A stretch of 64,000 bases of DNA from positions 8,553,001 through 8,617,000 of the forward strand of contig NC_079875.1 of NCBI RefSeq assembly GCF_029227915.1. Reading direction: 5' to 3'. The position numbers and the translations under genes are program-made. Positions within the stretch are counted from its first letter, which is position 1, and each line of letters starts with the position of its first letter. Below the pieces are notes generated by a model. The model had not been told where the DNA came from. It did no database searches and saw only the letters and a list, made by a program, of their open reading frames with translations. This stretch comes from Hydractinia symbiolongicarpus (lineage: Eukaryota > Cnidaria > Hydrozoa > Anthoathecata > Hydractiniidae). Of the stretch, positions 49,230 to 60,558 are shown one piece after another.

Positions 49230-52200
49230 ATGGTATTTGTAAAGTATCTTTGGATTATTCTCCTAATATTAACAAATGCTGTTGTGGATATCCAGGTAAA
49301 ATCTTTAAACTTTAAAAAATTACTTTAACAATATTTAGTATAGCTTCTAAAATTTCTAAGGGCAAAGTTGAATTTTAGCCGTATATATACAACTTTTATG
49401 ACTACGTCAACGTCATGAACTGAAATGACCAAATTTATACAGATGAATAAATTCAATGTTCCTATTAAGGATACGTTAACGGACAAGTTCTGATATTCTA
49501 AATATAATTTAGTATATGCAGTAGAGAGTATACATATATTATGTACACTGGATGTTATGTTGCCAAAACAAGACCATTCAAAAATTGTTACAAGGGAATA
49601 ATCTTGAAACATAACATAAATTTTAAATGTTTTTGAGTTGATTCCTCTACAGGTTGTCATCTAAAACATTTTTTCTTAGCCTTTTTTATGAAATTATCAA
49701 CCAACCGTGTTGTGATAAAATGCACAATAAATTTGAGTAAATTCTTCAACAGGTTTATATAACTGGATTATGTAATTAAGTTGTTTAACATGTTGCTATT
49801 GCTCTCCCAAATATAAAATATCGCTTGTTTATTTTCTAATGCTTTACTGCTCTTTACTTTGTTTTGACATAAGGAGAAATTTAATGCTGCTATTTTGTTG
49901 CTTTTAAGAAGTACTGTCTGTTTTCCAAGTTTGGTTCCGTTTGGGAAAACCTATGAAATGTTGTGAACGGGATCAGCACCTTTTGTCATATTATGTTCGA
50001 AATATCTAGGACAAAATAGGGTCGGGGTGAAAAATTGAAAGAATGATAAAAAGAAATGTTAACGTAAGAAGGACTTAAAAGGTCACCAAAATTAGCTAAT
50101 AGTGTTATAGAAGTGTATTTTATCTTGTTTTTCTTGTTTTTAGGCCATTAACGGCAAAAAGGGTAAGCTTTTTATTCATATGGAATGTTATTAAGAATCA
50201 TACAATACTAGGTAGTCCTTAAATGTAAACAATTTCTTTAATTCAATTTAAAGCAACGAATCTAATTTTAAGTTATTTATAGACAATGATATTGAATTCA
50301 GTAACTAACTTTTTAGGTGCGAACAAGACTTGCAACAAACAAGCATTTGAAGAAAAACTCAAGAGCAACAGTACGCATTAAGTGCTAAAATACTAAGATG
50401 AAGCAGCCTGTGCAAAATTTGAGAGCAAATAGGTTTCCTCCGTTTTCTGTTTTGTGATGAAATTTAAAGAAAAGTTAATACAGCCATTAAAAAGCTTTAG
50501 AACTAAGAATTAGATTATTCCTGGTAGATGTAGATATTTAACTATCCTGGTGATTATTTTTCTTTTAAGAGCTTCTCTTTTTTGAAAATTCTAGGTTTCT
50601 AAAAATCCTTTTTATTTTCCAAAGTGTTGATCATAGTGCTCTTAAACATTAAAACATTATTGCTGGGATATGCTATGTCTTCAAACCCCCTCCAGCTAAG
50701 TATCATCATGGTAACTTACGTGGAGGTAGGCTGTTTTAGCAGAGCTTTTTTATTATTGGGAGTTCACCTAATCAATTGGATGCTAATTTATTGCGATGCC
50801 CAAACTTTGACGTTATGATTTTTTAGTCAGCCGCAATGTTTAGTTGTGTCGCTTTCAAAGTTTCAGCGCTACCCGTTTCTATACTATGTCGTACCTAACA
50901 TTGCAATTAACACTCCCGGACCAACATGTTGGCCAGCATTTTGGTGCGGTTTGCTTTAGGCACTTATGGTTATTTAAGGGCACCCGGTGAAGGAATGCGT
51001 TCCAACAATAGTGTTCAAAATCTGTATCGTTTTGCTAACTTGCAGCTTTTTCAGACACGCCATAAATGTGAAAATCAAGTTCCACAACAGCAACAACTAC
51101 AGCAAGGAACATATACTGTAATGTTAAGTGAATAATAAAGCTTGTATTTGATAAGAAATAAACAATAATAGTACTTCTACTAAAAAAAGTTGTTTAAAAT
51201 TGCGAAAATACATGTTTGGTTGCTTCTTTTTTGTCTATGCAGTGTCCCACTGCCATTCGACATTTCCATCATTCATGAAACATTTACTGAATATTTCTAA
51301 AGTCACTTTAGAGGCTTTCTTCCTGCTTAAGACACAATAAATAAAGAGAAAACCATAAGAGATTTCCTTTTACTGACCTCCAACTCCCTTGCACAACTTT
51401 GCTTTGGGAATTCGCGGAATCGATAAACCCAGAGGGAGCATAGTCGTTTCCTTTTGTTGAAGGCAATCTATTTGCCAAATGCAAAACATGTTCCCTCATA
51501 TTCATCTTGATCAGCTATGACGGTAGTTGTAGACGCTTTTTTAGGATACATGTTTAGGATGTTAGATTAGCTTTAATCCCTAACAATAGTATGCTGTATG
51601 TTGATATATTCATAAGGTAAATAGGTAGCATCTAGGATTTTCAAGCAGGTTTTTTTAGTTTTCTGCATAAATCTAAGTTAATTCAAACACCAGAGTAATT
51701 CATCCGTCAATTGCTACCAAAATCTGAGACATGCTATGACCAATAAGGTTATTAAAAAGGTTTTTTGCAGTTAAAATTTTCAAAACCGGTGCCAGGTGGG
51801 GGTCTTATTTGAATATACTTCCCATCAATTTCCCCTAAACAATTAGGAAAGTTTCATCTTGATTGGAAAGCCTCAGCTATTTTTAACCAATTATCTAAAC
51901 TTGATGATAACTTGATGATAACTTGATCTACTTTTTCTAATATACTCTGCTGTAGCTTTAGTAACCTCATCATTAATGTAAGATATATTGCTTTTTCAGG
52001 AAACCTGAATTGTCAAGTTAATAAAGCAATACGTTTCACATTTAGCAGGAAATTGGATAGCAAACACTAATTTTTCAGCCAGTGAGATTATTGATTGAGC
52101 TCCCATTTCGGCTTATTCTTTTGCGCATCTAATTTCTTGTAGGACCCCCTCTTTTTTCGGCATTGTCATATATTAAGGGACCAATTGAAAACAGGCTCTT

Positions 52201-55200
52201 CTTTACACGTTCTACTCGAAGGACAGTAAAGCAGCAAATGAACGAACATATATAAATGTTTGCCGCTTGTTATGAATTATGGTATAGCAAACCGTACTAA
52301 CATGTTGGCCTGATTTATTGACGATTTGTTAGGCAACATGTTGCAACATTTGCGACCGCATTTTTTTTTTCATAAGATACCAATGGCATTCCTAAAGTTG
52401 TCAAAGCAAAAGAACATATCCTATGACTTTTTTTAATAAATATTTTAAGGTTTGTATAAAAAAGACTAATTAAATATCTAGAATTTTTTTGGCATATTAA
52501 CGGATCATATTCAGGATCCGTAAAATATTTTGGATTTTTCAACTTGTTAGTCAGCTAGTCTACTTTATTAATATGCAAAGGTTGTTGGTCACTAAAGAAA
52601 CGAAACCAGGTTACAATTTGTATATAATGTAAAAAAAATTAGCAAAGGCGCTATTCTCGTGGTAATCCCTTACATGTTTCCGTTTTTTGAACATGTGACT
52701 TTGTGGTTATCATATGTTCGGTTTTTTGTTAATAATCCAATAACATTGGTGATATTGGTGTTAAGTTGTAGATACTAGCTAAATTGCGAGATCGTCAGTT
52801 GATTACTACCGTCATCAGAATTTTCAGCCCCGTCCGGGTATGGACTAATCAATAATTCCTCGTAATAGCGGGCCATGCTTTAGCAAGCATTCTCTATTAG
52901 CTAGGAGTATCAAATGTTGTAAAGTAGGTAAATGTTACTCACCATTTCCGTTGCTAGCGTCAAATTCGCTTGAACTGAAGAGATCGTTAGTCTGCATGAT
53001 GAAAATTTATTTGATTCAATAAAAAAACGTTATAAGTCTTAGTCTTAAGCAATCTTTTTCCATACTTTTAATACACACTTTGGTATTTTGTGCAACATTA
53101 CAACTTGCAGCGACAGAAGATGTTATGCAAAACTTTATATATCTATATATATCTATCTATTATATCTAATATTTCATATGTTATATAACATCACATTTTA
53201 TGTTTTCTTACATCTTAGCTAAATTGGTGGATGCAACATCGATACATGATGAGTGTGCATCCATGTACCCGAAATGTCAAAATGTTCGTTTTTCCATACG
53301 AGTCGCATCTGCAATTAATGCCAAAGAACAGCTGTACCTTCTCGCGACGTTGTACACTGTTGAAGCAGGTTGGAAGAAACGATTTTGTTAAGATATGGTT
53401 TTTCAGCATGTAATACGTGGAATAATTAAGTCATTAAAGAAACGCCTTAAAGTATTTCTCTTCCAAAATAAGCACATTAACATTTTGTAACGACACTAAG
53501 AACTGCTTGTACGGTAGCTAAGTATTACAGGATTCTGCGTAAATCCTCTGAAGCACTTCTCAATTTTCATGTAGGTTGTTGGGGATACTTAGTAAACATA
53601 CATTACAATGGTGTGCGATTACACCTTTCCAAGTACATATCACAAGAAGAGGTAATACTTTTGTTAATCTGAATTTATTTATTGAGTAGCTGTAAGTTAT
53701 TTTGGAATGTGGCGTTAATAGGAAGAGCTAGATTGCTTTCAAGCAGTATTAGCAAATCCTTGCTGGAAATCGAGTTCTGTGACGATTTTACGGGCACCAT
53801 TCTAAAAGATGAAAAACGAAAAGTGTCGTATTTATTAAAGGTATCCCAAAGTACTTTTACAAGTTGGACTACCTGATAGATTTTCATAAGAAATTCCCAA
53901 TGACATATTTACTTTTTGTTAAAAGTTCATGTAACACCAAATATCGTTTTCAAATCTTTGTTTTTCTTGCCACCTTGACGGCCGCTTCGATCTTCGCTAA
54001 AATTTCAGACTAGTTCCAGTCTTTTTTTGTGGCACGCAACCCTTGCGTCATATTTATGCACGACTCAAATTAATGACTTTTATTCGCTAAAATTAATGAA
54101 TTTCATGGCAAAAAACAATTAATTCGCCTTACCAACAAAGTTAAAAAAAAAATTCCAAATCGATCTCTGTACTAATGATTTTTAATTTTTTAAAAACAAT
54201 AATTCAACATAATATACTTACTAGCCGTCTATAACCTGTCGGCCTGGGCGGGGTACAATGCTCAAATGAGGTTGCCTAAGTTATTCAGTAGATGGATATA
54301 CGTTTTAATAAAAAATCAGTGGAAAAGAACACTTTTTTAATTCATCCCACGATACAGGAAAACACAGAGATTACTGTCTAATTAAAGTTTGTATCAAATG
54401 ATATTTTTTCACTATGTAGCGCAAATATTAACGCTCCTGGTTTCGTTCTAAGGACGTTTAGATAAGAAAATGTAAGGTAATCAGTTTTAAATCTAGAGTA
54501 TACTAACCTTGTCCTCAGGCCTTTTAGTTCTAAACTACACTGCTCCTCCATAATAAGACCTTTTAAAAGTTAGAAAAGATACAAGATGCCCTAGGGACGA
54601 GGTTGATATGTTTAGCTTTTTTCACACGTCTGATCGCACAAGTCCTAGGACTTCTTCTGCGTGATTTCACCACGACAAATAAATGCCGACGTTAAGGTAT
54701 ACCTTTAAAAATATGTTGCCAATCACGTAGGCAAATGCCGAGTGCCGTCTCAAATTACGAAGATTGTAACTGCCCTTAATTATATTCGTGCTGGACCTTC
54801 AGCACGAATATGATTAAGGGCGGAGGAGCTGATGCAGCCGCCTTTCCCTCCCCTATTCAATAACTTTTTATGATGTTACACATACTTTGGCTAACTTTTA
54901 TTTGTCTTCCAAGATATATCCTTTTGAAATAAAAATCATACTCAAATGTATGGCATGTTGAATTATCACCAACTTTCACAACCTGGGTCTCAAATAAAAA
55001 CCCTTTGAAATAAAAATCATGCACATTTTATTTTTCGTTTGGTTGCTCAGCTATGTGAGAACATTTGCAGAATTATTTTCTTTTTCTAAAAAAAACATAA
55101 TTGTTCCTAAAGAACTTTATGCAAAATTATTTTAATTTTTTTAATAAGAAAACAATCGTTCGTAGAGAACATTTGTTTTGCCGAGAGAAGGCATCCGTTT

Positions 55201-58200
55201 GCCTAGCTATAACAGTCAGTAATGTTTGAAGCGCTGCATAAATATTACGTTACAGGGTCACGTGCCACTAAACAAAGACTGGAACTAGAATAATTTTTTT
55301 TAACGAAGAAGAAGGTCGAATATAAACAGGTCCAGCGAGAAGAAAATAAATATTTAAAAAGCTATATCTGGAGTTACATGAAAATATCATTTACAATTTA
55401 CCATGCAAATCTCTCAGAGTCCTACTTGCAAAATTACCTCGTGATTCCCTTAAGTGTTCTGCCATTTCTATAGAGGTTGTTCAGTGAACGACATAGCACT
55501 TATTAGTCCCATCCGTAAAATTACATTCATGTTATTCGCATAAATTATACAGTAACCCTTTTTAGTTGTCCAAATATCTGAATTATTTAGTCATTTTTGT
55601 GTTTATACCATTTTGTTAATATTGCCTAACCATATAGGTCTTAATACATAATAAAATGATTTCAACTTAACACCAAAATTGCTGAGTCAACAAAAATTTC
55701 TCTTTAAAAATGTTTTATGAACAAGAAAAAAAATCTGCTTCCACGAGCTTCAACTTTTTACAATATCTTTATTTTTCATCAGCTTCTGTTTTTAAATGAA
55801 CCTTGGATTATTGTGTTAAAAGGTTGTGTGGAGTTGTGTTGTTTATTGACATTTTTTTAACAATAGCCTTTTTTCTTAAAAAAGATTCTTTGTTAGCATC
55901 CCCTGCTGCATCGGACGGTGTTAAAAGAAAAATATTCCGAATAAAAAATTCCGCACACCATATCATGGCTGCATGGTTCACCAATCATGTCTGAAATTTT
56001 AAAGTAAAACGAAAATGCTATTGAAAGTTAAAGCTCGTGCAGTGTAGCCTAATGAAAATAACCGTTCGTAACTGATTATGTAAAAAAAGCCATTTTAAAT
56101 AGGTTACTGCCACCTTAATACAAGCAAATGGTTTGAATTTTTTAGATAAACAGTGCTGATTTTCTTATTGCACAAGATAAGTTGATTAACGAAGTATCAT
56201 ACATTTTAAATGTCACACAAATCCCATCTGGGAAAACAAAATCCCTGAGCATAAAGAAAACTCCATGTAAGTTGTTACTCTTTTAGAGGGAGAATTAGTA
56301 GTTTTTATAAAATGAAATATCTATTTTAACTCAAAAAGTTGGTTTTATAAACTTCTGCGTCTAAATGCTTTCTGCCAAGATTACAATTTTGAGTAAAACT
56401 ACACGGCTTAAAAAGGTGTAAATGTGTAAACACTCCAACTCTTTCAAGGCTAAATAGGCAAGGCTGATAGAAATATTTCACATGGCTTTATTAAGAAGAC
56501 ATGACAGGTTCATTCTCCGAACATCAGGGTTTATTCCTTAGAAGTAAAACAATATCATACTTTGCACAGTCAAGTGGTACTTTTTTTAACACAGGCGGTA
56601 AATCTTATATTCGAAGTACCGGCCTATCAAAATTTCTTTCTTAATTAGTTAACTGGTTCTTTTTTTTGTTCCCTGTGCAGATGATTGTCGCATTTGGACT
56701 ATCTTATTTAAGCAGGGTGGTTGTACTGCACTTCAATATGCGATATTGTGCATTCCTATGGAAGAAGCAAGTCTATTTAATGTAAAAAATAGTGGATGGA
56801 TATATAATACTAATTTTAGGTTTTATCCTGGTTGAGGAAGAATTCCAGTTTTAATTGAAATTAACTTGAGTGGACTGAATCTGATGTGTATGCCATGCCA
56901 TATGTTTGAAAACACGCAATGTACACCAAAATGACTTAGCCGATTTAATTTCACTTTTGTAACCGCTCCTAATATATCGTTAAACAATTGTATCATAATT
57001 CATAATTTCATTTTCTTTTTATTCTATAACTTGTAGCAACATGCGAGATAGCTGCCTTTAGTTTCGCTGGTAAGTACTAAAATACTAGATGCATGGTTAA
57101 TTATAAGTGTAATGGTTACTCTACAGAATATTTTCCTTGATACCTCCAGTATTAGTCTCCAGTATTGAAGACGACTGCAATTTTGGAGTTTGATCATTAA
57201 GTAAGGCTACCTTTAAATCCGTTTCATGCGTTGAAAAGGGCGACGAACGGCTCTTGTCTGAACAATTTTATCTACGATGGTAGCTGGATGCAGTTGAGGC
57301 ATACCTTGGAGGATAATTGTTTGCAACTGTGTCACATGTTAAATTGTTGTCGATAATGTGTATACTAAATCGCTGTACTATGCATATCTACCCAAAAGGA
57401 GGCAAAACTACTTGGATGTCGATTCTTTTTGGCCGCTATGTCACACGTGTTTTGAATTTCCATGCATATTAAATCCTTGTTGACGCCTTGTTGGTAAACA
57501 TTCTAGGTGCAGTGAAGGCATTTTCCAATTGTCGCAACCCTCCAGGTAACATTTTGATAAAGGTTCTGTTTCCGAAGAGATGTTGCTTCAGAAATCAAGC
57601 TACCTTAATTTGCTGAACGAGCTTCTTTATATTTCTGAATATTTTTAGCAGATTATTTTATTTCAGAACCTGTTAAAGTCAATTGACAATTTTAAAATTA
57701 AAATTTGAATTTTAATGCTGTATCAAACAGAGTGTTTTAAGTATTCCCTTTTGTTTCGATTTAAATCACTTTGTGACTCCCATGCAACTAGTCATTAATA
57801 ATAATCTGAATTTTATTTCTAGGTTTCTCCGAAATATTATCTATCATGTCAAAAGTATGCAAGTATTTTTCAAATGACGTCATAAAAGTTACTCGATACT
57901 TAAAACAATCTGAATTGACGCAAAGGCATTGTAGACTTGTGCCGTTTGATTTTCCTGTGGAAGAAAAGTTGACAAAGAAATCTCAAATAAAAACATCTAT
58001 CATTTTTGTTGCAATAGGAGGCTTGTCCATATTCCTAATTCTGGTTATCTTTAAGACAATTAGGATGTTAAAACAGAAATCCACCAGTGCAAATAAATGG
58101 CTCCGAAAATCACAAAAAGGAGATTGTGCCTTTGGGAAAGAAGGAAAGTATGACGAAGTTTTACAAAGTAGGTCAATAACTTTTTTGCAGTAACTAAACA

Positions 58201-60558
58201 TTTGTTCCGTATGTGTTGAATGCTAAAATAAAACACAAGTACAATAGACTCTCTGTATAACGAACCGTTAAGAGAACCGAAAATAAGTTCGTTATATCGA
58301 GAGTTTGTTATACAGAAAAATATTTTTAAAAAATTAATTAATCAATTTATTGAAATTCTGTATTTTTTAAACCTGCAAAAATTTATAGTGTTGATTTCAA
58401 CACCATAAACCCCTAAAGTGTTCAACCACAACTAACTCTGTTCAAATACAATCAAAAATCACAACAAATTTGAATCAAAGCAGCATTTTTGTGTTATTGA
58501 TTCCATTACACAATGGGCAACGTCTTCATAAACCTAGCATATTATCTCTCAGAGATCAGTGGTTTCCCATAATAAAATTTGGCTCATTAAAATGTTATTG
58601 ACAAGATGATATCTGAAAATTCAAAAATTTATTTGTGTTTGTTCTACTGCATACTCTAATAATGTTTCTATGATTCGAATTTATTGATTGGGATGACATT
58701 GAACTGTTTTGTTAGTAAAACATAATATTGATACCGATAAAACTTTGAAAATATTACCAAGTTTCTGTTACATTTTGTACCTTGAGTTCCTTATATCTAG
58801 TTTTTTTCTTAGTTCGAGAGAAGAAAAATTTAGATTTAGGCAGGAGGAAACTTATGGCAACGAAAATATGTACCAATTTTAGTCGAATTTAGAGAAGGCG
58901 ATAAGCAGGCAGTTGATGACAAATATTTTTGCTAATGCAAATCCAGTTCTTTGAGGTTAACATGCGAAAAAAATATTTTCATTTTGTTACTACTATTTAC
59001 CAACGCCTCTACAGTTCCTTTTGCTACTGCTTTAAACGAGGGTCTTCATAACGAGGTCTAGTGCACTTTAAGTTTACCTTTAAGTTAGCAAGGATAGCAA
59101 ATAGCCGAAATATAAGCTAGAACTCCTAAATTAAAGAAGCATTACGGTGTCAATTTGGGTTTGTCATGATATCTGTTATATGTAAAATTAAATAATAGGA
59201 AAGTCTTTTTAATGAAGCATACCCAGCCAGTCGATTTGGTGTATAAAATGAACACTGACATCGTGAACTTTTGTTTAGCGGTCGTGCCGAAACGCAATTC
59301 GCCTCTCCTTTTAAATACTGTTGTTACACTAAGATAAGAAACTATGATAGCATTCGATCAAAATATTATTTCTGCTCGACGAGCAGGTAAGAACAGTTTT
59401 TTGTACCATATTCAGTTATTCTCATACTCATACCCTCCTTATAGATACTGCCACTAGAGTTATGATCCTTAATCGTCCCGGGTGCAAGCTTCTAGACACC
59501 TTATTGAGAGATTTAGCGTTGGTTTTAAAAGCCTATGGCATAGATGTAAAATTATCACTACTTGAACAAGGTCAAATAGACGTTGGAAAAGAAATGTCGT
59601 CTTACATAGAAAAAAATATAGACTCGTGCGATTATGTGCTAATTTTCTTTGCAGAACATAACAAAGGTAAAAATACATCATTTTTCCTTCATTTTGTATA
59701 AAAACACACTATTTAAATGGCAATGTGTTAACTCGCTTTTTTTTTATTACGAGTATGTGCGTAGTACTACTAAAAAATATTCAATGCGGATTACTTTTTT
59801 TAAATGTTCACTGTAAAGTGAGACACTTTTATCCTTTAAGTCATAGTTTAAAACCAAGCATATAACGATGCGTAACAAAAAAAATTTGTTTTAGGCTGAT
59901 TATTTCCGTAGTAAAATAACTTTTCCTTTTTTACTATGTTTAGAACACACTTCATTAAAGCACAGACTATATGAATTTTTTTTGAAATTCATAGCTAGAA
60001 TGGCATATCATCAAAACATGGGTTCTACATTTATTCCTTTATACTTGACCAGTTACGACAAAGCCATAACCCTTATGCCGTCTTTTCTTGTGGCTGCACA
60101 AGATGCCGGATACAGGATACCTAAGAACTTAATGAGTTTAGTTACAAGACTTTCAGGCGGAAAGAAACCAATTGAATCAAAAGAGCTACTCGCAAAATTG
60201 AATCACTTGCTGAACAGAATGAAAGCAACATGTAAAAAAATGGAGTCCAAAGAACACAAAGAATGCAGCGAAGGAGATTGTGATAAGGTAATTTTGTGTT
60301 ACACTTTAAAATAATTCATACAATGGGTGCGTTTAATAGGTTGATTTGACAGTGTAATTTATTTATAATTCGCTTATTCAATATTGAAAATTTCAGGGAA
60401 CACTGAACGACAGTGTGAGCAATCCATCGTCAGTATGTACTTGCACTGCTCCTTCAAAGCGGCCATCATTTCACTCAATTGCTATTAAAACAAAAAATGG
60501 AGATGTTATACAACACGAAGTTATTCTAGAAGGCAACGTGGAATTAACAGCAGTATAG
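49230..60558 (+). CDS. IL-17-receptor-like membrane protein with SEFIR domain (gene B)
   Basis: Plus-strand exons: 49230-49295, 50144-50162, 50317-50370, 53219-53368, 53575-53651, 56146-56266, 57037-57069, 57507-57545, 57823-58167, 59445-59666, 59944-60287 and 60397-60558. They total 1632 nt, 543 residues, ending at TAG. All phases match gene A. The signal peptide is MVFVKYLWIILLILTNA. The ectodomain carries KTCNKQAFEEKLKSN, DECASMYPKCQNVRFSIRV, CWGYLVNIHYNGVRLHLSKY, YILNVTQIPSGKTKSLS, TCEIAAF and AFSNCRNPPG. The membrane helix is SIIFVAIGGLSIFLILVIF. The SEFIR domain is RVMILNRPGCKLLDTLLRDL, KAYGIDVKLSLLEQ, NIDSCDYVLIFFAEHNKG, then PLYLTSYDKAITLMPSFLVA. The cytoplasmic side is much better conserved than the ectodomain. 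A possible extra exon, 53697-53840 (LFWNVALIGRARLL.., phase 0 at both ends), would insert 48 residues. I found no partner for gene A's 45-nt exon 6. Confidence 0.85.
49935..50025 (+). repeat. Fragment of the CCCTATT/TTAA MITE family in gene B intron 1
   Basis: TATTATGTTCGAAATATCTAGG and ACAAAATAGGGTC match the right end of the copy at 35805-35840 (ATATGTTCGAAAAACCCCGG.. GAATAGGG). The left end is missing. Confidence 0.5.
51300..52200 (-). pseudogene. Dead PIF/Harbinger transposase in a gene B intron
   Basis: Minus-strand reading gives, near 51905-51770, DNWLKIAEAFQSR-stop-NFPNCLGEIDGK followed by YIQIRPPPGTGFENFN. This is the 'WNFPNCIGAIDGKHV' block with the first catalytic Asp; the stop sits where the Trp should be. 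Near 51490-51370 it gives VLHLANRLPSTKGNDYAPSG and FIDSANSQSKVVQGSWR, the 'LHN..YxPxGFxD..G.W' end of DDE_Tnp_4 proteins. The middle is eroded by stops and frameshifts. It lies in the long intron before exon 4 of gene B, on the opposite strand. It cannot be active. Confidence 0.7.
52780..52998 (-). other. Possible short two-exon coding remnant next to the Harbinger element
   Basis: On the minus strand an ATG near 52996 starts MQTNDLFSSSEFDASNGN, followed by a good donor (GTGAGTAAC). About 75 bases downstream, EELLISPYPDGAENSDDGSN is open. Both parts are acidic, like the N-terminal regions of transposon-encoded proteins. They may be the 5' exons of the Harbinger element, but I cannot show the connection. 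Confidence 0.3.
53697..53840 (+). other. Possible extra exon of gene B
   Basis: This is an open 144-nt stretch after an AG (GCTGTAAG) and before GTATCC, phase 0 to 0, directly after exon 5. It encodes LFWNVALIGRARLLSSSI and ends KRKVSYLLK. The opposite strand is open too, and gene A shows no clear homologue, so it may be chance. Confidence 0.3.
54772..54821. repeat. Long hairpin in a gene B intron
   Basis: The 22-base arms, GCCCTTAATTATATTCGTGC TG and its inverse, pair with one mismatch around GACCTT. They are followed by GGAGGAGCTGATGCAGCC, also seen beside the poly-G tract at 34155. It is probably the core of a decayed MITE, though a stem this long could also be transcribed as a small-RNA precursor. 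Confidence 0.7.
58245..59060. mobile_element. pogo/Tc1-like MITE in a gene B intron
   Basis: The left end is TAGACTCTCTGTATAACGAACC, with an internal inverted repeat AAGTTCGTTATATCGAGAG TTTGTTATACAG just after it. The inverse of the right end reads TAGACCTCGTTATGAAGACC. TA borders both sides. 'GTTCGTTATAtcGAGAG' motifs are typical of pogo/Tigger-class ends. There is no transposase frame inside. It lies between the TM exon and the first SEFIR exon. Confidence 0.6.

Noticed and set aside
53215-53409. Minus-strand frame opposite gene B exon 4
   Set aside because: The plus strand fits the receptor exon in phase with its neighbours and matches gene A exon 4.
57983-58201. Minus-strand frame opposite the gene B TM exon
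   Set aside because: It is a shadow of the conserved TM exon on the plus strand.
58245-58320. Inverted GTTCGTTATA motifs considered as a tRNA or ncRNA
   Set aside because: There is no cloverleaf. The motifs fit the ends of a pogo-like element.
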